A stretch of DNA of 64,000 nucleotides from Calothrix sp. NIES-3974 (GCF_002368395.1 NZ_AP018254.1:5084001-5148000), one strand, 5' to 3'. Positions 44,807 to 55,020 are shown, counted from the stretch's first letter. Made by a program: numbers and translations. The notes: generated by a model not told the origin, from the letters alone.

Positions 44807-45421
44807 TTACGCAACCTGGGCGATCGCTTGTTTGATTTTATCTGGATTTTGGAGACAATGTTTGGCGATCAATGCTGGTACGTCTTCGCTACGAACATGG
44901 CTGTGACGGGTTTTATCTGGCATTACTAAATTTACCCCGCCTTTACAATTTTTCATACAGCCTGTTGCTTTGATTTGTACTTGTCCGTCTAAATTTTGTT
45001 TCTGAATTTCTGCTTGTAATGCAGCACAGACGGATTTTCCACCCCGTTTCATACAATCTGATTTCTGACACATCAAAATTGTTGCTGGTTTGGTTTTTGC
45101 TGGGGTGGATTCGGATGTTGGTGGTACATCCAATTCTACAGCTTGAGAACTTGCAGCCATCACCCATTCCGCTTTCAGTTTGACTACCCCCGTATCTGCG
45201 TCAACTTTTTTTGTACCGATTATTTGTAATAATGTCCCTTTCCCTAAGTTCCAATTGAAGCGATCGCGCAAATGTTTGGAAAGCTTGACATAATATTCAC
45301 CTTCTCTGGTCCCTATCATCAAACCCTTGAGTTTATAACCATCCTTGATTACTAAATCAATAAATTTTCCTTCTAAACAAAATTCTGATTTATAATTTTT
45401 TGCAAACAGATGTTTACCCAT
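44807..45421 (-). CDS. Thioredoxin-like [2Fe-2S] ferredoxin domain protein
   Basis: 204 aa. The N-terminal half (about 1-90) is a beta-rich domain seen in cyanobacterial proteins (FCLEGKFIDLVIKDGYKLKG). The C-terminal half (about 110-195) is a thioredoxin-like [2Fe-2S] ferredoxin with four expected ligands: C in ILMCQ, C in SDC (nine or so residues apart from the next motif), then TGCMKNC. GGVNLVMPDKTRH and the closing DVPALIAKH are typical of this fold, which is shared with NuoE-type subunits. Likely an electron carrier in the cytoplasm; the partner is unknown. Starts at ATG 45421. Confidence 0.82.
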   Translation of the reverse strand: MGKHLFAKNYKSEFCLEGKFIDLVIKDGYKLKGLMIGTREGEYYVKLSKHLRDRFNWNLGKGTLLQIIGTKKVDADTGVVKLKAEWVMAASSQAVELDVPPTSESTPAKTKPATILMCQKSDCMKRGGKSVCAALQAEIQKQNLDGQVQIKATGCMKNCKGGVNLVMPDKTRHSHVRSEDVPALIAKHCLQNPDKIKQAIAQVA

Positions 45422-45500
45422 AATTCCCTCAGCTTGTACCTGTAAACGACTTCTAATTTCGATTTTTGCGATTTTGCGGATGCTTCCAGGATTAACTTCC

Positions 45501-45761
45501 CTAATCCGCTTGAATTTGCCAACAGCGCTCTAACCGTGCAATTAATTCACTTCGGGAACCAACCACCAGACGCACCATACACCAGACCTGGACGACTTCG
45601 CGAATACTTTCAACTTCAACCCTCAACGGTTGATGGGAACTACACCAACATTTGATATTTAAATCCTGTAACCGTCGATATACCTCCCAGCGATCGCTAT
45701 CTTGGAGTGCGATCGCATCCCTAATTCCCCCTACTACATTCTGCTGTTCCTCCAAATCCAT
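45501..45761 (-). CDS. Small conserved cyanobacterial protein (Asr1405/Asl0597-like)
   Basis: 86 aa. The ATG at 45761 is preferred, because AGGGGG lies 4 bp upstream; a TTG at 45788 would add nine residues. Conserved-looking blocks DSDRWEVYRRLQDLNIKCWC, then QPLRVEV, and the end LIARLERCWQ resemble the small Asr1405/Asl0597 family as I remember it, whose function is unknown. It has three to four cysteines (CWC, WC, RCW) and no signal peptide. It is 80 bp upstream of the [2Fe-2S] protein gene on the same strand and may share its transcript. Confidence 0.7.
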   Translation of the reverse strand: MDLEEQQNVVGGIRDAIALQDSDRWEVYRRLQDLNIKCWCSSHQPLRVEVESIREVVQVWCMVRLVVGSRSELIARLERCWQIQAD

Positions 45762-46038
45762 TTCCCCCTTACTTCTAAACTTTACCAAGTAGATTTACCA
45801 ACTAACTGCAATAATCTTTCATCTAGCATACCTCAAACGCTAACTTTTCTCATTAAAATCTGAAAAAAAAGATAAAACTAGACTAAGCCAAAAATAACGG
45901 GAGGGAGTAGTAAATATAATCTTGCTTGATGTCAAAGTCTTTCCTACTTACACCCATGAAAAATAGTTTCCAGTAACATTTACAGCATCAGTCATCTCCT
46001 GTATCCTGTCTCCTGACGACCGTCTCCGATTAATAACC

Positions 46039-47217
46039 ATGACTTTCCCCAAAATCCTAACCTGGAAAATATTTATATATATTTGTATTCCCGTTATCAT
46101 TTTTGCTTTGGTAATTAGCAACTTACCGTCCTATGGAATGGAAATAACAGGAATCGAATTTAGTGGAGAAGCGGAACTTCCGATTGGTACAACCTTTGAG
46201 AATACACCCTTTGGGGGATTATCGGGGATTACATACGACGACAAAAACGACCAGTACTATGCAATCTCCGATGACCGCAGCGATCGCGCACCTGCTAGAT
46301 TCTACACCCTCAAGTTGAATTTGCGCGATGGTCAGTTAGCACAAAATGGGATTCAACCTGTTGCTGTCACCTTTGTTACAGATAAAAACGGGAAAAACTT
46401 TGCACCGGGAACCATAGATGGGGAAGGAATTGCTTTAAGCGATCGCAATAGTGTGTATATCTCTTCAGAGGGAGATGTAGCTGCTAAAATCAACCCGTTT
46501 ATCAAGGAATTTTCCCTAATGACTGGACGGGAAATATCCACACTACCCATACCAGATAAATTTCTCCCATCAGCAGATGGAACTAGAGGTGTGAGAAATA
46601 ATCTTGCTTTTGAGGCTTTAACAATTACACCGAACCAACGATATTTATATACTGCAACAGAAAATGCCCTCTTCCAAGATGGTGCAGAAGTCCAACCAGG
46701 AACCACAACACCTTGTCGGATTTTAGAATTTAATTTAACAACCCAACAACCAGCCAAAGAATTTTTATATATTACTGACCCTGTTAATTCTAGATTTGCA
46801 CGAGTTACTGGAAAATATGCCAATGGAATTCCTGACTTGTTAGCCTTAGATAACCAGGGACATTTTCTCAGTATTGAGCGTGCATTTACTGGTATTGGCT
46901 TTACAATTCAATTATTTCAGGTTTCCCTAGAAGGAGCAACAGATATCAGTAAAATTGATAGTATCAAAAGTGTTGATATCAATCAAATTCAACCAGTACA
47001 AAAAAAACTTTTACTGGACCTACGTCAAACAGGTGTATTTCTTGACAATATTGAGGGTTTAACCCTCGGTCCCCGTCTTCCTAACGGTCAACCAACCTTA
47101 ATTTTAGTGAGCGATAATAACTTTCAAAATCTACAGCGTACCCAGGTACTAGCATTTAAATTAAAAATAAAAACCCAACCATTAATTGAGCTATTACGTA
47201 GAATTAGTAATTTGTAA
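46039..47217 (+). CDS. Secreted phytase-like (esterase-like) beta-propeller protein
   Basis: 392 aa. An N-terminal hydrophobic segment (IFIYICIPVIIFALVISNL) serves as signal peptide or anchor. The body matches the esterase-like activity of phytase family (PF13449): GLSGITYDDKNDQYYAISDD near residues 70-90, TIDGEGIALSDRNSVYISSEGD at about 126-147, and NIEGLTLGPRLPNGQPTLILVSDN near the C-terminus. The repeated blocks suggest a beta-propeller. Such proteins are periplasmic or extracellular phosphate-ester hydrolases or calcium-bound enzymes; activity is not established. ATCCTGT heptamers lie at about 45993-46013 in its leader. Apparently monocistronic. Confidence 0.82.
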   Translation: MTFPKILTWKIFIYICIPVIIFALVISNLPSYGMEITGIEFSGEAELPIGTTFENTPFGGLSGITYDDKNDQYYAISDDRSDRAPARFYTLKLNLRDGQLAQNGIQPVAVTFVTDKNGKNFAPGTIDGEGIALSDRNSVYISSEGDVAAKINPFIKEFSLMTGREISTLPIPDKFLPSADGTRGVRNNLAFEALTITPNQRYLYTATENALFQDGAEVQPGTTTPCRILEFNLTTQQPAKEFLYITDPVNSRFARVTGKYANGIPDLLALDNQGHFLSIERAFTGIGFTIQLFQVSLEGATDISKIDSIKSVDINQIQPVQKKLLLDLRQTGVFLDNIEGLTLGPRLPNGQPTLILVSDNNFQNLQRTQVLAFKLKIKTQPLIELLRRISNL

Positions 47218-47266
47218 TACCCCCATAGCGGATATTACAAACTACGAATTACGAATTACCACAATC

Positions 47267-48298
47267 CTACTGTAAAACTTCTAACTGCACCATTGCGACA
47301 CCACTACTAATCATACCAATTTGTTGGGCAGCACCTAAAGATATATCAATGATTCGACCCCCAGTGAAAGGACCCCGGTCATTAATACGTACTATCACAG
47401 AACGACCATTGCGAAGATTCGTGACGCGAACTCTGGTTCCAAAGGGTAGAGAACGATGTGCTGCTGTTAATTGGTGGGGGTTAAATCTTTCTCCGTTAGC
47501 TGTGCGTCGATATCTGGAACCTTCATAGCTATAGTATGAAGCCATACCTCTATGGGTTGCACGAACGCGGGAATTAGTGATTGTGGTGGTTTTGGGTGAT
47601 TGGGTAAGGATTTTTTTGGTGGGAGCGATCGCTTGTTGACCAGGTTTAACAGGTTTAACGGGAGTTTTTTTGGTTTCTGATTGTGAGACTTTTACGGGTT
47701 TAGTTGGTGTGGGTTTTGCAGATGCGATCGGATTTGATGGTGTAACTGCAATATGGGGGAATGAATTGAGGGGTTTAGCATTTCCCAGTAAACGACGCAT
47801 CCGATTTGCTGCTTGTAATGTGTCTTGAGCGATATTTCCGGTTGTATCGGGTAAACGGGTATTGGCGTTTAATTCGATAAATTCTTGACCATCGACACGA
47901 ATAAAATAACGCACGTCGTCCGATGCATGCGCTTTTTTACTACTAACAGTTATTTGGTTGGCATCAATTTTGTTGGCGGCTAATTGATTAATTTTTTCGG
48001 CAATTTGAGTTGCTTGAAGTTCGGAATTATCACTTGCGGCATCACTGATAAATGTGAGGAAGGGAATACTTCTAATATATAAAGTTGTAGCGGATTGTCC
48101 AGCTATTTGATGTTTATGTATTGTCGTAATTTGATTAAGATTGACTCTAGTAACTGGTGGTAGTTGGGATTTATCTGTTGTGATATCATCGGCAGTAGGA
48201 TTACTCGGTTGTGCTGCTGTATTTGCTTGTGCTGCTGTGGGAATTGCGAATGCGGTTGTAGATAGGGCGACAACTGAAAATAATTGTGTTTTGTTCAT
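47267..48298 (-). CDS. rlpA: RlpA-type septal-ring lytic transglycosylase (DPBB domain)
   Basis: 343 aa from the ATG at 48298; a TTG at 48322 would add eight residues ahead of a normal signal peptide. The signal peptide is [20 protein letters not shown], cleaved near AQA-NT. A variable central region (about 30-250) includes a Thr/Lys/Pro-rich linker. The C-terminal double-psi beta-barrel (about 252-343) has the RlpA pattern [10 protein letters not shown]...[23 protein letters not shown], then [19 protein letters not shown] with the catalytic-type aspartate in VRINDRG. RlpA cleaves denuded glycan strands at the septum. Whether the residue set makes this copy active was not tested. Confidence 0.88.
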   Translation of the reverse strand: MNKTQLFSVVALSTTAFAIPTAAQANTAAQPSNPTADDITTDKSQLPPVTRVNLNQITTIHKHQIAGQSATTLYIRSIPFLTFISDAASDNSELQATQIAEKINQLAANKIDANQITVSSKKAHASDDVRYFIRVDGQEFIELNANTRLPDTTGNIAQDTLQAANRMRRLLGNAKPLNSFPHIAVTPSNPIASAKPTPTKPVKVSQSETKKTPVKPVKPGQQAIAPTKKILTQSPKTTTITNSRVRATHRGMASYYSYEGSRYRRTANGERFNPHQLTAAHRSLPFGTRVRVTNLRNGRSVIVRINDRGPFTGGRIIDISLGAAQQIGMISSGVAMVQLEVLQ

Positions 48299-48820
48299 GG
48301 ATTTGCTTGTTGAATGAATCAATGGAGAACTGCAATTTCATAGCGGAAACACTGCACAATCTACTTGATATCACCCAATAAAATTTTTAACTATAAAGTA
48401 TGTATGTTGACAAATTTTGTGAAGAATGGTCCCTACACCTTTAATAGTTGATGCCGTTGATCAATCTCTATTAAGGTAACTTAACCATTCGTAAATGGTC
48501 AAAATATACTAACCATGACCTTCACTATTTGCTAATCACTAATTTCGTCTCAATCCGATGCCATTTATCAACATGATTTGGATCGGACTTCGTTAATTTA
48601 TCAGATGCAAATTGGTCTTTCCAAGCTAAATACGTTACATCTTTGCACAAATATTTTACACGCATCTACCTCAAGATACAGAATAAGTAGTCGCGACTGT
48701 TCCCAGTGTCACAATGCATAAAGGCTTACACAGATCACGCTTTGATCGAGCGACGAAGAGATGAAAGTGGTTTTTTCCCACTCCCTACTCCCGATTTACT
48801 CTTCTCATCATCCACTGTGA
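48299..48820. other. Spacer between rlpA and the DevB-type gene
   Basis: No gene recognised. It holds fold-backs (GTTGAT/ATCAAC near 48448-48462) and a CTCCCTA-type heptamer at about 48780. A minus-strand promoter for rlpA is expected near 48350-48420. No devC or devA follows the DevB-type gene here. Confidence 0.45.
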
Positions 48821-50077
48821 TTACTGATCAATATCCACAGTGATCCGTACTTGCAAATTGGTTAACCCTGCGACTTTCGGGGTATCTTCTGCATCTAATT
48901 TGACTTTCACTTCTACAACCCGCGCATCCCTATCAGCTGCGGGGTCTGCATCTAGAATATCTTGTTTTTTGATTTGCAGACCAATATGGTCAACGGTTCC
49001 GTGCAATGTACCTGCAAACCCGCCATGTTCGCTGATAATACTTGCACGCTGACCGACTTGAATTTTGCCGATATCGGTTTCATAAACTTCTGCGATCGCA
49101 TACATTTGTTGGGTGCGTCCTAGTTCCACAATCCCCTGACTGGTGTTGACTTGTTCGCCTACACGGGTATTAATTTTTAAGATTTGTCCCGCAACGGGTG
49201 AACGAACATAAAAGTCGTCTAATTCGGCTTTGATGCGATTAATTTGCAAGGTAGCTTTTTTCACTTGCTCCTCAGCAATCCGTATATCCACTGGACGCAC
49301 TTCTTTTAATTTTGACAACATGGCTGTCTCGGTTTGAATTTGCTTTTGCAGGGTGGATACGGTGGTGGCGAGTCTGGCTTTAGCGGCTTCTAGATTGGCT
49401 GCTGCGCTTACCCATGCTTCCCGTTTATCATCTAGTGCCGCCGTTGACACTGCCCCTTCCAGGTGTAGTGTTTGGTATCTATTGTAACTCTTAGTCGCGT
49501 TTTCCAGTTCGGCGGTTGCACGGTTAATTGCTGCTTGTTTTTCTAGGGTTTCCGTTGTCAGTTGGGCTTTGATTCGGGCAATATTTGCTTCTTGGGCTGC
49601 AATTTCTGCTAATTTTGCGTCTCCTGATTTAATTTTTGCCAGTTTTGCCGTTTCCACAGCCAAATTTTGTTCTGCTTCTGCCAATTCCATTTGTTTTTTA
49701 TCGATTCCTTGCAAAATGGCAATGGTTTGTCCGGCTTTGACCCGATCTCCTTCCTTCACTAGCAATTGATTGACGCGGCTATCTTGAGCATAGGCTACTG
49801 ACAATTTAATCACTTCCCCTTCCGGTTGTAGTCGTCCAGAAGCGGTTATTCTTGTAATGGGAGCAATAGTAATATTTTCAATTGGTGTGGATTTGTGGGT
49901 TTGAATTTGGGAAATTAGGTATACTGAACCCGTGCCAATTATCGTGAGAAAAAATATACCTGTCAGCCAAGGAATAATTTTTTTACCTGTCTGGGGTTGG
50001 GGAAGATTGGTGGGTGGTACAAAGGTGGAATTGGGAGAATCTTCCGCTTGGGTTTGGTGATTTTTGGTAATAGCCAT
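48821..50077 (-). CDS. DevB-family ABC exporter membrane-fusion protein
   Basis: 418 aa. One transmembrane helix (IIPWLTGIFFLTIIGTGSVY, about 34-53) follows a polar N-terminus. The periplasmic part holds the split barrel-sandwich domain (SRVNQLLVKEGDRVKAGQTI at about 96-115; FYVRSPVAGQILKINTRVGE at about 285-304) around a long alpha-hairpin (about 120-275), then a beta-barrel with DILDADPAADRDARVVEVKV, a block I associate with the cyanobacterial DevB subfamily. DevBCA exports heterocyst glycolipids in Anabaena, and paralogues serve other stresses. The permease and ATPase genes normally lie directly downstream; here the next gene is rlpA, so this adaptor is an orphan or works with partners encoded elsewhere. 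Confidence 0.87.
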   Translation of the reverse strand: MAITKNHQTQAEDSPNSTFVPPTNLPQPQTGKKIIPWLTGIFFLTIIGTGSVYLISQIQTHKSTPIENITIAPITRITASGRLQPEGEVIKLSVAYAQDSRVNQLLVKEGDRVKAGQTIAILQGIDKKQMELAEAEQNLAVETAKLAKIKSGDAKLAEIAAQEANIARIKAQLTTETLEKQAAINRATAELENATKSYNRYQTLHLEGAVSTAALDDKREAWVSAAANLEAAKARLATTVSTLQKQIQTETAMLSKLKEVRPVDIRIAEEQVKKATLQINRIKAELDDFYVRSPVAGQILKINTRVGEQVNTSQGIVELGRTQQMYAIAEVYETDIGKIQVGQRASIISEHGGFAGTLHGTVDHIGLQIKKQDILDADPAADRDARVVEVKVKLDAEDTPKVAGLTNLQVRITVDIDQ

Positions 50078-50195
50078 AGTTCAAAAACGGAATAAATTGG
50101 AGCCAATTGATTTATCCCATATTCACCTTGTATCGTAAAAATTTGAGGAAGTTGTGAAGTGAAGCAAAAAGCAACAAAAGTCATCCCCACAGGTT

Positions 50196-50639
50196 CTAAC
50201 TCTTCTGAATATGTAATTGAGGGTGCTGCATACCTGCTTGCATCCATTGGTAGGCAACGATATTTAATAATAAACCAATCAAAAATAAAAATATCATTAA
50301 TGCAATTTGTGACCAGACAATTGGTTTTACACCTAAATCCATGATGAGATGGATGAGATTCATCACTGAGTAGAAAACTGTCAAACAGAAATGAATTAAT
50401 CGGTATTTTGGAGATTGAGTATAGCTAGTAGCAATAATTGCTAACATCGGCAAGGTAAAGAAAATTAACATTAGCCACAATGTTAATGATATATCTTGTA
50501 AATCGTGGGCATGTAGATTAGGATGGGCAACACTTAAACCATGAAATAATGGTATTAAAGCTAATTGGGTATGGAATAGTGTTCCTAATAGAAAAACATT
50601 CCATAAAACAGTGATTTTATGCTGATATTTGTTAAGCAT
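50196..50639 (-). CDS. Small polytopic membrane protein, unknown function
   Basis: Not recognised. 147 aa with four predicted transmembrane helices: about 9-28 (ITVLWNVFLLGTLFHTQLAL), 52-71 (LWLMLIFFTLPMLAIIAT), 83-103 (FCLTVFYSVMNLIHLIMDLG) and 108-130 (IALMIFLFLIGLLLNIVAY). Several histidines lie near membrane edges (HPNLHAHD, HLIMD and a C-terminal HPQLHIQ), which could bind metal or heme. Same strand as the DevB-type gene, 118 bp upstream, so a shared transcript is possible. Confidence 0.65.
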   Translation of the reverse strand: MLNKYQHKITVLWNVFLLGTLFHTQLALIPLFHGLSVAHPNLHAHDLQDISLTLWLMLIFFTLPMLAIIATSYTQSPKYRLIHFCLTVFYSVMNLIHLIMDLGVKPIVWSQIALMIFLFLIGLLLNIVAYQWMQAGMQHPQLHIQKS

Positions 50640-51119
50640 TTTTGCAAATTACCATCAATTATAAATTAGTCTGGTGGGAAGATGTGTAAAATCTGACATT
50701 CCGGATTTTTGACTGTTCACTGTTGATAGTTAAACATCAACAGTTAAACTGATATTTTTCATCCTGGAAATAGGATGGTTATAGATGTTTTTTATCAAAA
50801 TCTGGCGTTGCTGATTTGATGGATGAAATTCATTTGTCGGATGTGTAAAACCCCTATAGAGACGCGATATAGCCTCTTTCAGAGGAGCTTCGCTAACGCG
50901 TCTCTACATTTTTTTTCTATCAGGATTTAGTAACGCTGAAAACCCGATTTTAACCTCAGAGGATGTTTGTCAAGTATCACTATTTGACTATCGTCCTAAC
51001 TCTGGACATGGGGTTATAAAACTGATTTTTCCTTTGAGAGTACAGACGCGACATGTCGCGTCTCTTCCCATTCCCAAAAACGATAATTCAAGTATTAAAA
51101 ATAACTTTTTAAACAACCT
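50640..51119. other. Spacer with two GAGACG-family palindromes
   Basis: No gene. A split palindrome lies at 50857-50906: the arms TAGAGACGCG and CGCGTCTCTA are separated by a 30-bp insert (ATATAGCCTC...TTCGCTAA), itself a hairpin with CCTCTTTCAGAGG. A perfect palindrome AGACGCGACATGTCGCGTCT lies at 51044-51063. GTTAACTATC/AACAGT fold-backs occur near 50715-50745. Confidence 0.6.
51044..51063. repeat. Dispersed palindrome, AGACG arms with CGACATGTCG core
   Basis: Perfect 20-bp palindrome ending 56 bp downstream of the ppsA stop (minus strand). The same outer arms as the rest of the family are shortened by a CAGACG start. Confidence 0.8.
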
Positions 51120-53558
51120 CTAAGAACCAGCTTCTGCGTCAGCAATTTCCAACATGGTTTTCAACACAGAATCAGGATTAAGACTAATTGAATCAATCCC
51201 TAATTCTACCAAAAACCGAGCAAATTCCGGATAGTCACTGGGTGCTTGTCCACAAATACCTATTTTCCGGTTATACTGTTTTGCTGTTTGAATTACCTGG
51301 GCAATCATCCGTTTAACAGCTTCATTCCGTTCATCAAATAAATGAGCGACTAATTCCGAATCTCGATCCAATCCAAGGGTTAATTGGGTGAGGTCATTAG
51401 AACCAATGGAAAAGCCGTCAAATATTTCGCTAAATTTATCAGCAAGTTGGACATTACTGGGTAATTCACACATGACATAAACTTGCAAATTATTTTCTCC
51501 CCTGACCAAACCATGTTGAGCCATTTCTGCGAGAACCCGTTGACCTTCCTGGGGAGTACGACAGAATGGTACCATTAAAATCACATTATTTAAACCCATT
51601 TCATCGCGAACTTTTTTCATGGCTTGACATTCTAAAGCAAAGCCTTCACGATATTTTTCGTCGTAGTAACGGGATGCACCACGCCAACCAATCATCGGGT
51701 TTTCTTCTGCTGGTTCAAATTGTTTTCCTCCTAGTAGATTCGCGTATTCATTACTCTTGAAATCGCTCAAGCGCACGATAACTGGTTTCGGATAAAATGC
51801 TGCTGCAATTGTACCAATTCCCTGGGCGAGTTTATCAACAAAAAATTCTGCTTTATTCGCATACTGAAGTGTCAACTCGGCAATTTTATATTTGGCTAGT
51901 TCGTCTTCTAACTCATCAAAATGCAGTAAGGCTAAGGGATGGGCTTTAATTTGGTTGGCAATAATAAATTCCATCCTTGCTAAACCGACACCATCATTGG
52001 GTAGTCCTGATAAACCAAAAGCTTCCTCTGGATTACCCACATTCATCATAATTTTCGTGCGGGTGCGGGGTAATTCTGCTAAAGGTATTTCCTGAATTTG
52101 ATAGTCTAACAATCCTCGATAAACCTTACCGGTTTCTCCCTCCGCACAGGACACCGTAATTTCATCTCCAGTTTGAATTACTTGAGTTGCATTTCCACAA
52201 CCCACAATTGCGGGAATTCCCATTTCCCTAGCAATAATTGCCGCATGACAAACCCGACCACCAGTATTAGTAATAATGGCACTGGCTTTTTTCATAATCG
52301 GTTCCCAATCCGGGTCAGTCCGGTTTGTCACTAATACTTCCCCTGGTTGAAACTGGTTAATTTGATTCACATTTAAAATTACCCTTGCTTTTCCATTGCC
52401 TATCATTTCACCGACAGCACGTCCCGTAATTAGTACATCACTTTTTGCGGATAATTGATAGGAACGTAGCACATTTTTACTCTTTTGCGATTGGACAGTT
52501 TCCGGTCGTGCTTGAACAATAAATAACTGATTTGTCAGACCATCTTTTGCCCATTCAATATCCATTGGTGTGTCTATTCCCCGTACTTGGGAATAATGTT
52601 GTTCAATCAAACAACACCAGTGAGCTAATTCTAAAATCTCCTCATCACTCAACGCAAACAAATTGCGATCGCATTCGGAAACGGGTACATTTTTCGTTTG
52701 TTTGGAACCACCGACATCGTAAATCATTTTGATTTCTTTGGTTCCCAAACGTTTACTTAAAATCGGCCGATACCCCGCTTTTAAAGTCGGTTTAAACACC
52801 AAATATTCGTCGGGATTTACTGAACCCTGAACCACGTTTTCTCCCAAACCGTAGGCAGCAGTAATCAAAGCCGCGTCTTTAAAACCTGTCTCCGTATCAA
52901 TGGAAAACATCACTCCAGAGGTGGCTAAATCCGAGCGTACCATTTTTTGCACACCCACGGAAAGGGCTATATTAAAATGGTCAAAACCCTTAATTTGACG
53001 ATAGGAAATCGCTCTATCGGTAAAAATGGAAGCAAAACACTTATGACAAGCTTCCAAAACCGATGCTAAACCATGCACATTCAGATAGGTTTCCTGCTGT
53101 CCCGCAAAACTCGCATCCGGTAAATCTTCCGCAGTTGCACTGGAACGCACCGCCACATCTGTATTCATACCATATTCTAAACATAACTGATGATAACTCT
53201 GGGCGATCGCTTCCTCTAAATCCGCAGGAAAAGGTGTTTGCAACATTAAAGCTCGTGCTTGCTTACCCCGTTGACGCAGATTATCCATGTCCGTCACGTC
53301 CAAATCAGCAAACACCTGCCGTAATTTTTCCTCCAAACCCGCACTCTCAATAAAATAACGGTAAGCATAGGCTGTTGTTGCAAAACCTGTCGGAACCCTT
53401 ACCCCTTGAGGTGTTAACTCCTGAATCATTTCTCCCAAGGAAGCATTTTTTCCACCTACCAAAGGAATATCTGCAATCCCAACGGATGTAAATGGTAGTA
53501 CTAATGCTCGTTCTTTGGCATCCCGGTTAACTTGAGGATTTACGCGTGTTTCCAGCAT
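51120..53558 (-). CDS. ppsA: Phosphoenolpyruvate synthase (pyruvate, water dikinase)
   Basis: Converts pyruvate, ATP and water to PEP, AMP and phosphate, the entry to gluconeogenesis. The ATG at 53558 (MLETRVNPQVNRD, with AAGGA upstream) is chosen; the longer frame to 53693 adds 45 atypical residues. It has 812 aa, the usual length. Domains are: N-terminal ATP-grasp nucleotide-binding (VGGKNASLGEM, then AVRSSATAEDLPDASFAGQQ); the mobile phosphohistidine domain with the catalytic His in TGGRVCHAAIIARE; and the C-terminal TIM barrel with FSIGSNDLTQLTLGLDRDS and the final NRKIGICGQAPSD. All hallmark residues are present. It shares pyruvate as substrate with NifJ, elsewhere in the window. Confidence 0.95.
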   Translation of the reverse strand: MLETRVNPQVNRDAKERALVLPFTSVGIADIPLVGGKNASLGEMIQELTPQGVRVPTGFATTAYAYRYFIESAGLEEKLRQVFADLDVTDMDNLRQRGKQARALMLQTPFPADLEEAIAQSYHQLCLEYGMNTDVAVRSSATAEDLPDASFAGQQETYLNVHGLASVLEACHKCFASIFTDRAISYRQIKGFDHFNIALSVGVQKMVRSDLATSGVMFSIDTETGFKDAALITAAYGLGENVVQGSVNPDEYLVFKPTLKAGYRPILSKRLGTKEIKMIYDVGGSKQTKNVPVSECDRNLFALSDEEILELAHWCCLIEQHYSQVRGIDTPMDIEWAKDGLTNQLFIVQARPETVQSQKSKNVLRSYQLSAKSDVLITGRAVGEMIGNGKARVILNVNQINQFQPGEVLVTNRTDPDWEPIMKKASAIITNTGGRVCHAAIIAREMGIPAIVGCGNATQVIQTGDEITVSCAEGETGKVYRGLLDYQIQEIPLAELPRTRTKIMMNVGNPEEAFGLSGLPNDGVGLARMEFIIANQIKAHPLALLHFDELEDELAKYKIAELTLQYANKAEFFVDKLAQGIGTIAAAFYPKPVIVRLSDFKSNEYANLLGGKQFEPAEENPMIGWRGASRYYDEKYREGFALECQAMKKVRDEMGLNNVILMVPFCRTPQEGQRVLAEMAQHGLVRGENNLQVYVMCELPSNVQLADKFSEIFDGFSIGSNDLTQLTLGLDRDSELVAHLFDERNEAVKRMIAQVIQTAKQYNRKIGICGQAPSDYPEFARFLVELGIDSISLNPDSVLKTMLEIADAEAGS

Positions 53559-53754
53559 GGGAAAATTTCCTTGTACATTTAAGCTCACACCTTTGTTTAT
53601 ACGCAGATAATTTGAGGAAGTTGTGAGGATACCAATCCTGGGAGAATATGGAAAGTGTAGTCGGGAGCATCCCCAATATGTAAAAACATCCAAATGTCAT
53701 TGCAAAATCCGTTTGATGCAGTCAGGATTCCCTCAATCGAATGATTACTAATTC

Positions 53755-55020
53755 CTAAGTACCAACACTAGATGGGGTATCCCACTCCACCCAAAAATTT
53801 AATAACCCCCGAATAATAATACTCGGATAATAGAGGATTTCTTGATTAGGAACCATCCGTAAATTAGATAAACGCTGAGTCAAGACTTCTAACGCGATTC
53901 TCCCTTCTAAACGCGCTAGTGCAGCACCAACACAGTAATGAATTCCCCCCCCAAAAGCCAAATGCTTACCGTTAGGAGGACGCTGGATGTCAAAACTTTC
54001 TGGTTCAGAAAACTGAATTTCGTCACGATTACCTGATGCGTACAGCAGTTGTAAGCGTGCTCCCTTTGGTATCTGCACTCCACCTAATTCTACAGCTTCG
54101 GTGGTTGTACGAATTAATCCCGGTACTGGGGACTCAAAACGTAATACCTCCTCCACCGCATTTACAGCCAAGCTAGGGTTTTGTTGCAAGGCTTCTAATT
54201 GTTCCGGATGCTGTACTAATAAGGCTACAGCATTACCAATCAAATGGGCAGTGGTTTCATGTCCCGCAAATACTAGTTGCATGACTAAACTAATAATTTC
54301 TGCTGGGGAAAGATTGGCTTCTCCCTCAACAGTCGCGTTGAGTAAAGCTGTCAGTAGGTCTGGTTGGGGATTGACCGAGCGCTGTTCTAATATATCGGTG
54401 ACGTAGTGTTGTAAGGATACAAAACTGCGAGCGCACTCGACATGTTGTTCTACTGGTGCTCCCCCAGAAAGTATGACCAGCCAATCATCACACCATTTCT
54501 TAACGGTTTGAATATCTGCACGGGGAATTCCTAAAAAATCACCCATGATTAACAAGGGGAGGGGAGATGCAAATTTTGAGACAATATCAACACGACCAGC
54601 ATCTATCCATTCGTCTACTAGTGCATTAGCTGTAGCATAAATTCGAGGTTCCAAGGCTGCAATGCTTGCTGGTGTGAGTACACTATTGACTAAAGCTCGG
54701 ATACGTGTGTGTCCAGGTGGATCATTATCGACAAGGCTGGGACGTGGCATATTCGGATAGCCCTCTTTTAAAACGGCTTCCACCTCTGGACTGACTTCTA
54801 AATCCACAAGGTTTGAGTTGGCGGAGGAAAAACTTTTTGTATCTTTCAATACCTGGATTATGTCCGCGTAACGGGTTACAATCCAAAGTCTGAGGGTTGG
54901 ACTATAGAATATGGGGTATTCTTGTCTCGCTTGACGGAGAAACCCATAGGGATTGGCTTGGTGTTCGGGTGATAGGGGAAGGTATGATGGTTGTGTGAAA
55001 TTGTTGCTATTAGTAGGCAT
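53755..55020 (-). CDS. Cytochrome P450
   Basis: A soluble heme-thiolate monooxygenase of about 421 aa. The heme-binding loop FGGGIHYCVGAALARLEGR holds the cysteine ligand. The I-helix oxygen-binding motif is AGHETTA. The ExxR pair of the K-helix is EEVLRFESP, and the PERF-like region is FDIQRPPNGKHLAFG. There is no membrane anchor. The closest class by features is the CYP107/CYP110-like soluble bacterial type; the substrate is unknown. The ATG at 55020 (MPTNSNNF) is preferred: an upstream ATG at 55056 overlaps a HIP1 site and would leave only 60 bp to the divergent SPP start. No ferredoxin gene is adjacent. Confidence 0.93.
   Translation of the reverse strand: MPTNSNNFTQPSYLPLSPEHQANPYGFLRQARQEYPIFYSPTLRLWIVTRYADIIQVLKDTKSFSSANSNLVDLEVSPEVEAVLKEGYPNMPRPSLVDNDPPGHTRIRALVNSVLTPASIAALEPRIYATANALVDEWIDAGRVDIVSKFASPLPLLIMGDFLGIPRADIQTVKKWCDDWLVILSGGAPVEQHVECARSFVSLQHYVTDILEQRSVNPQPDLLTALLNATVEGEANLSPAEIISLVMQLVFAGHETTAHLIGNAVALLVQHPEQLEALQQNPSLAVNAVEEVLRFESPVPGLIRTTTEAVELGGVQIPKGARLQLLYASGNRDEIQFSEPESFDIQRPPNGKHLAFGGGIHYCVGAALARLEGRIALEVLTQRLSNLRMVPNQEILYYPSIIIRGLLNFWVEWDTPSSVGT

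Noticed and set aside
46353-46823. 156-codon minus-strand frame
   Set aside because: Antisense to the phytase-like gene with intact motifs; no signal or domain of its own.
50159-50344. 61-codon plus-strand frame
   Set aside because: Overlaps the 5' leader and part of the small membrane protein gene on the other strand; no features.
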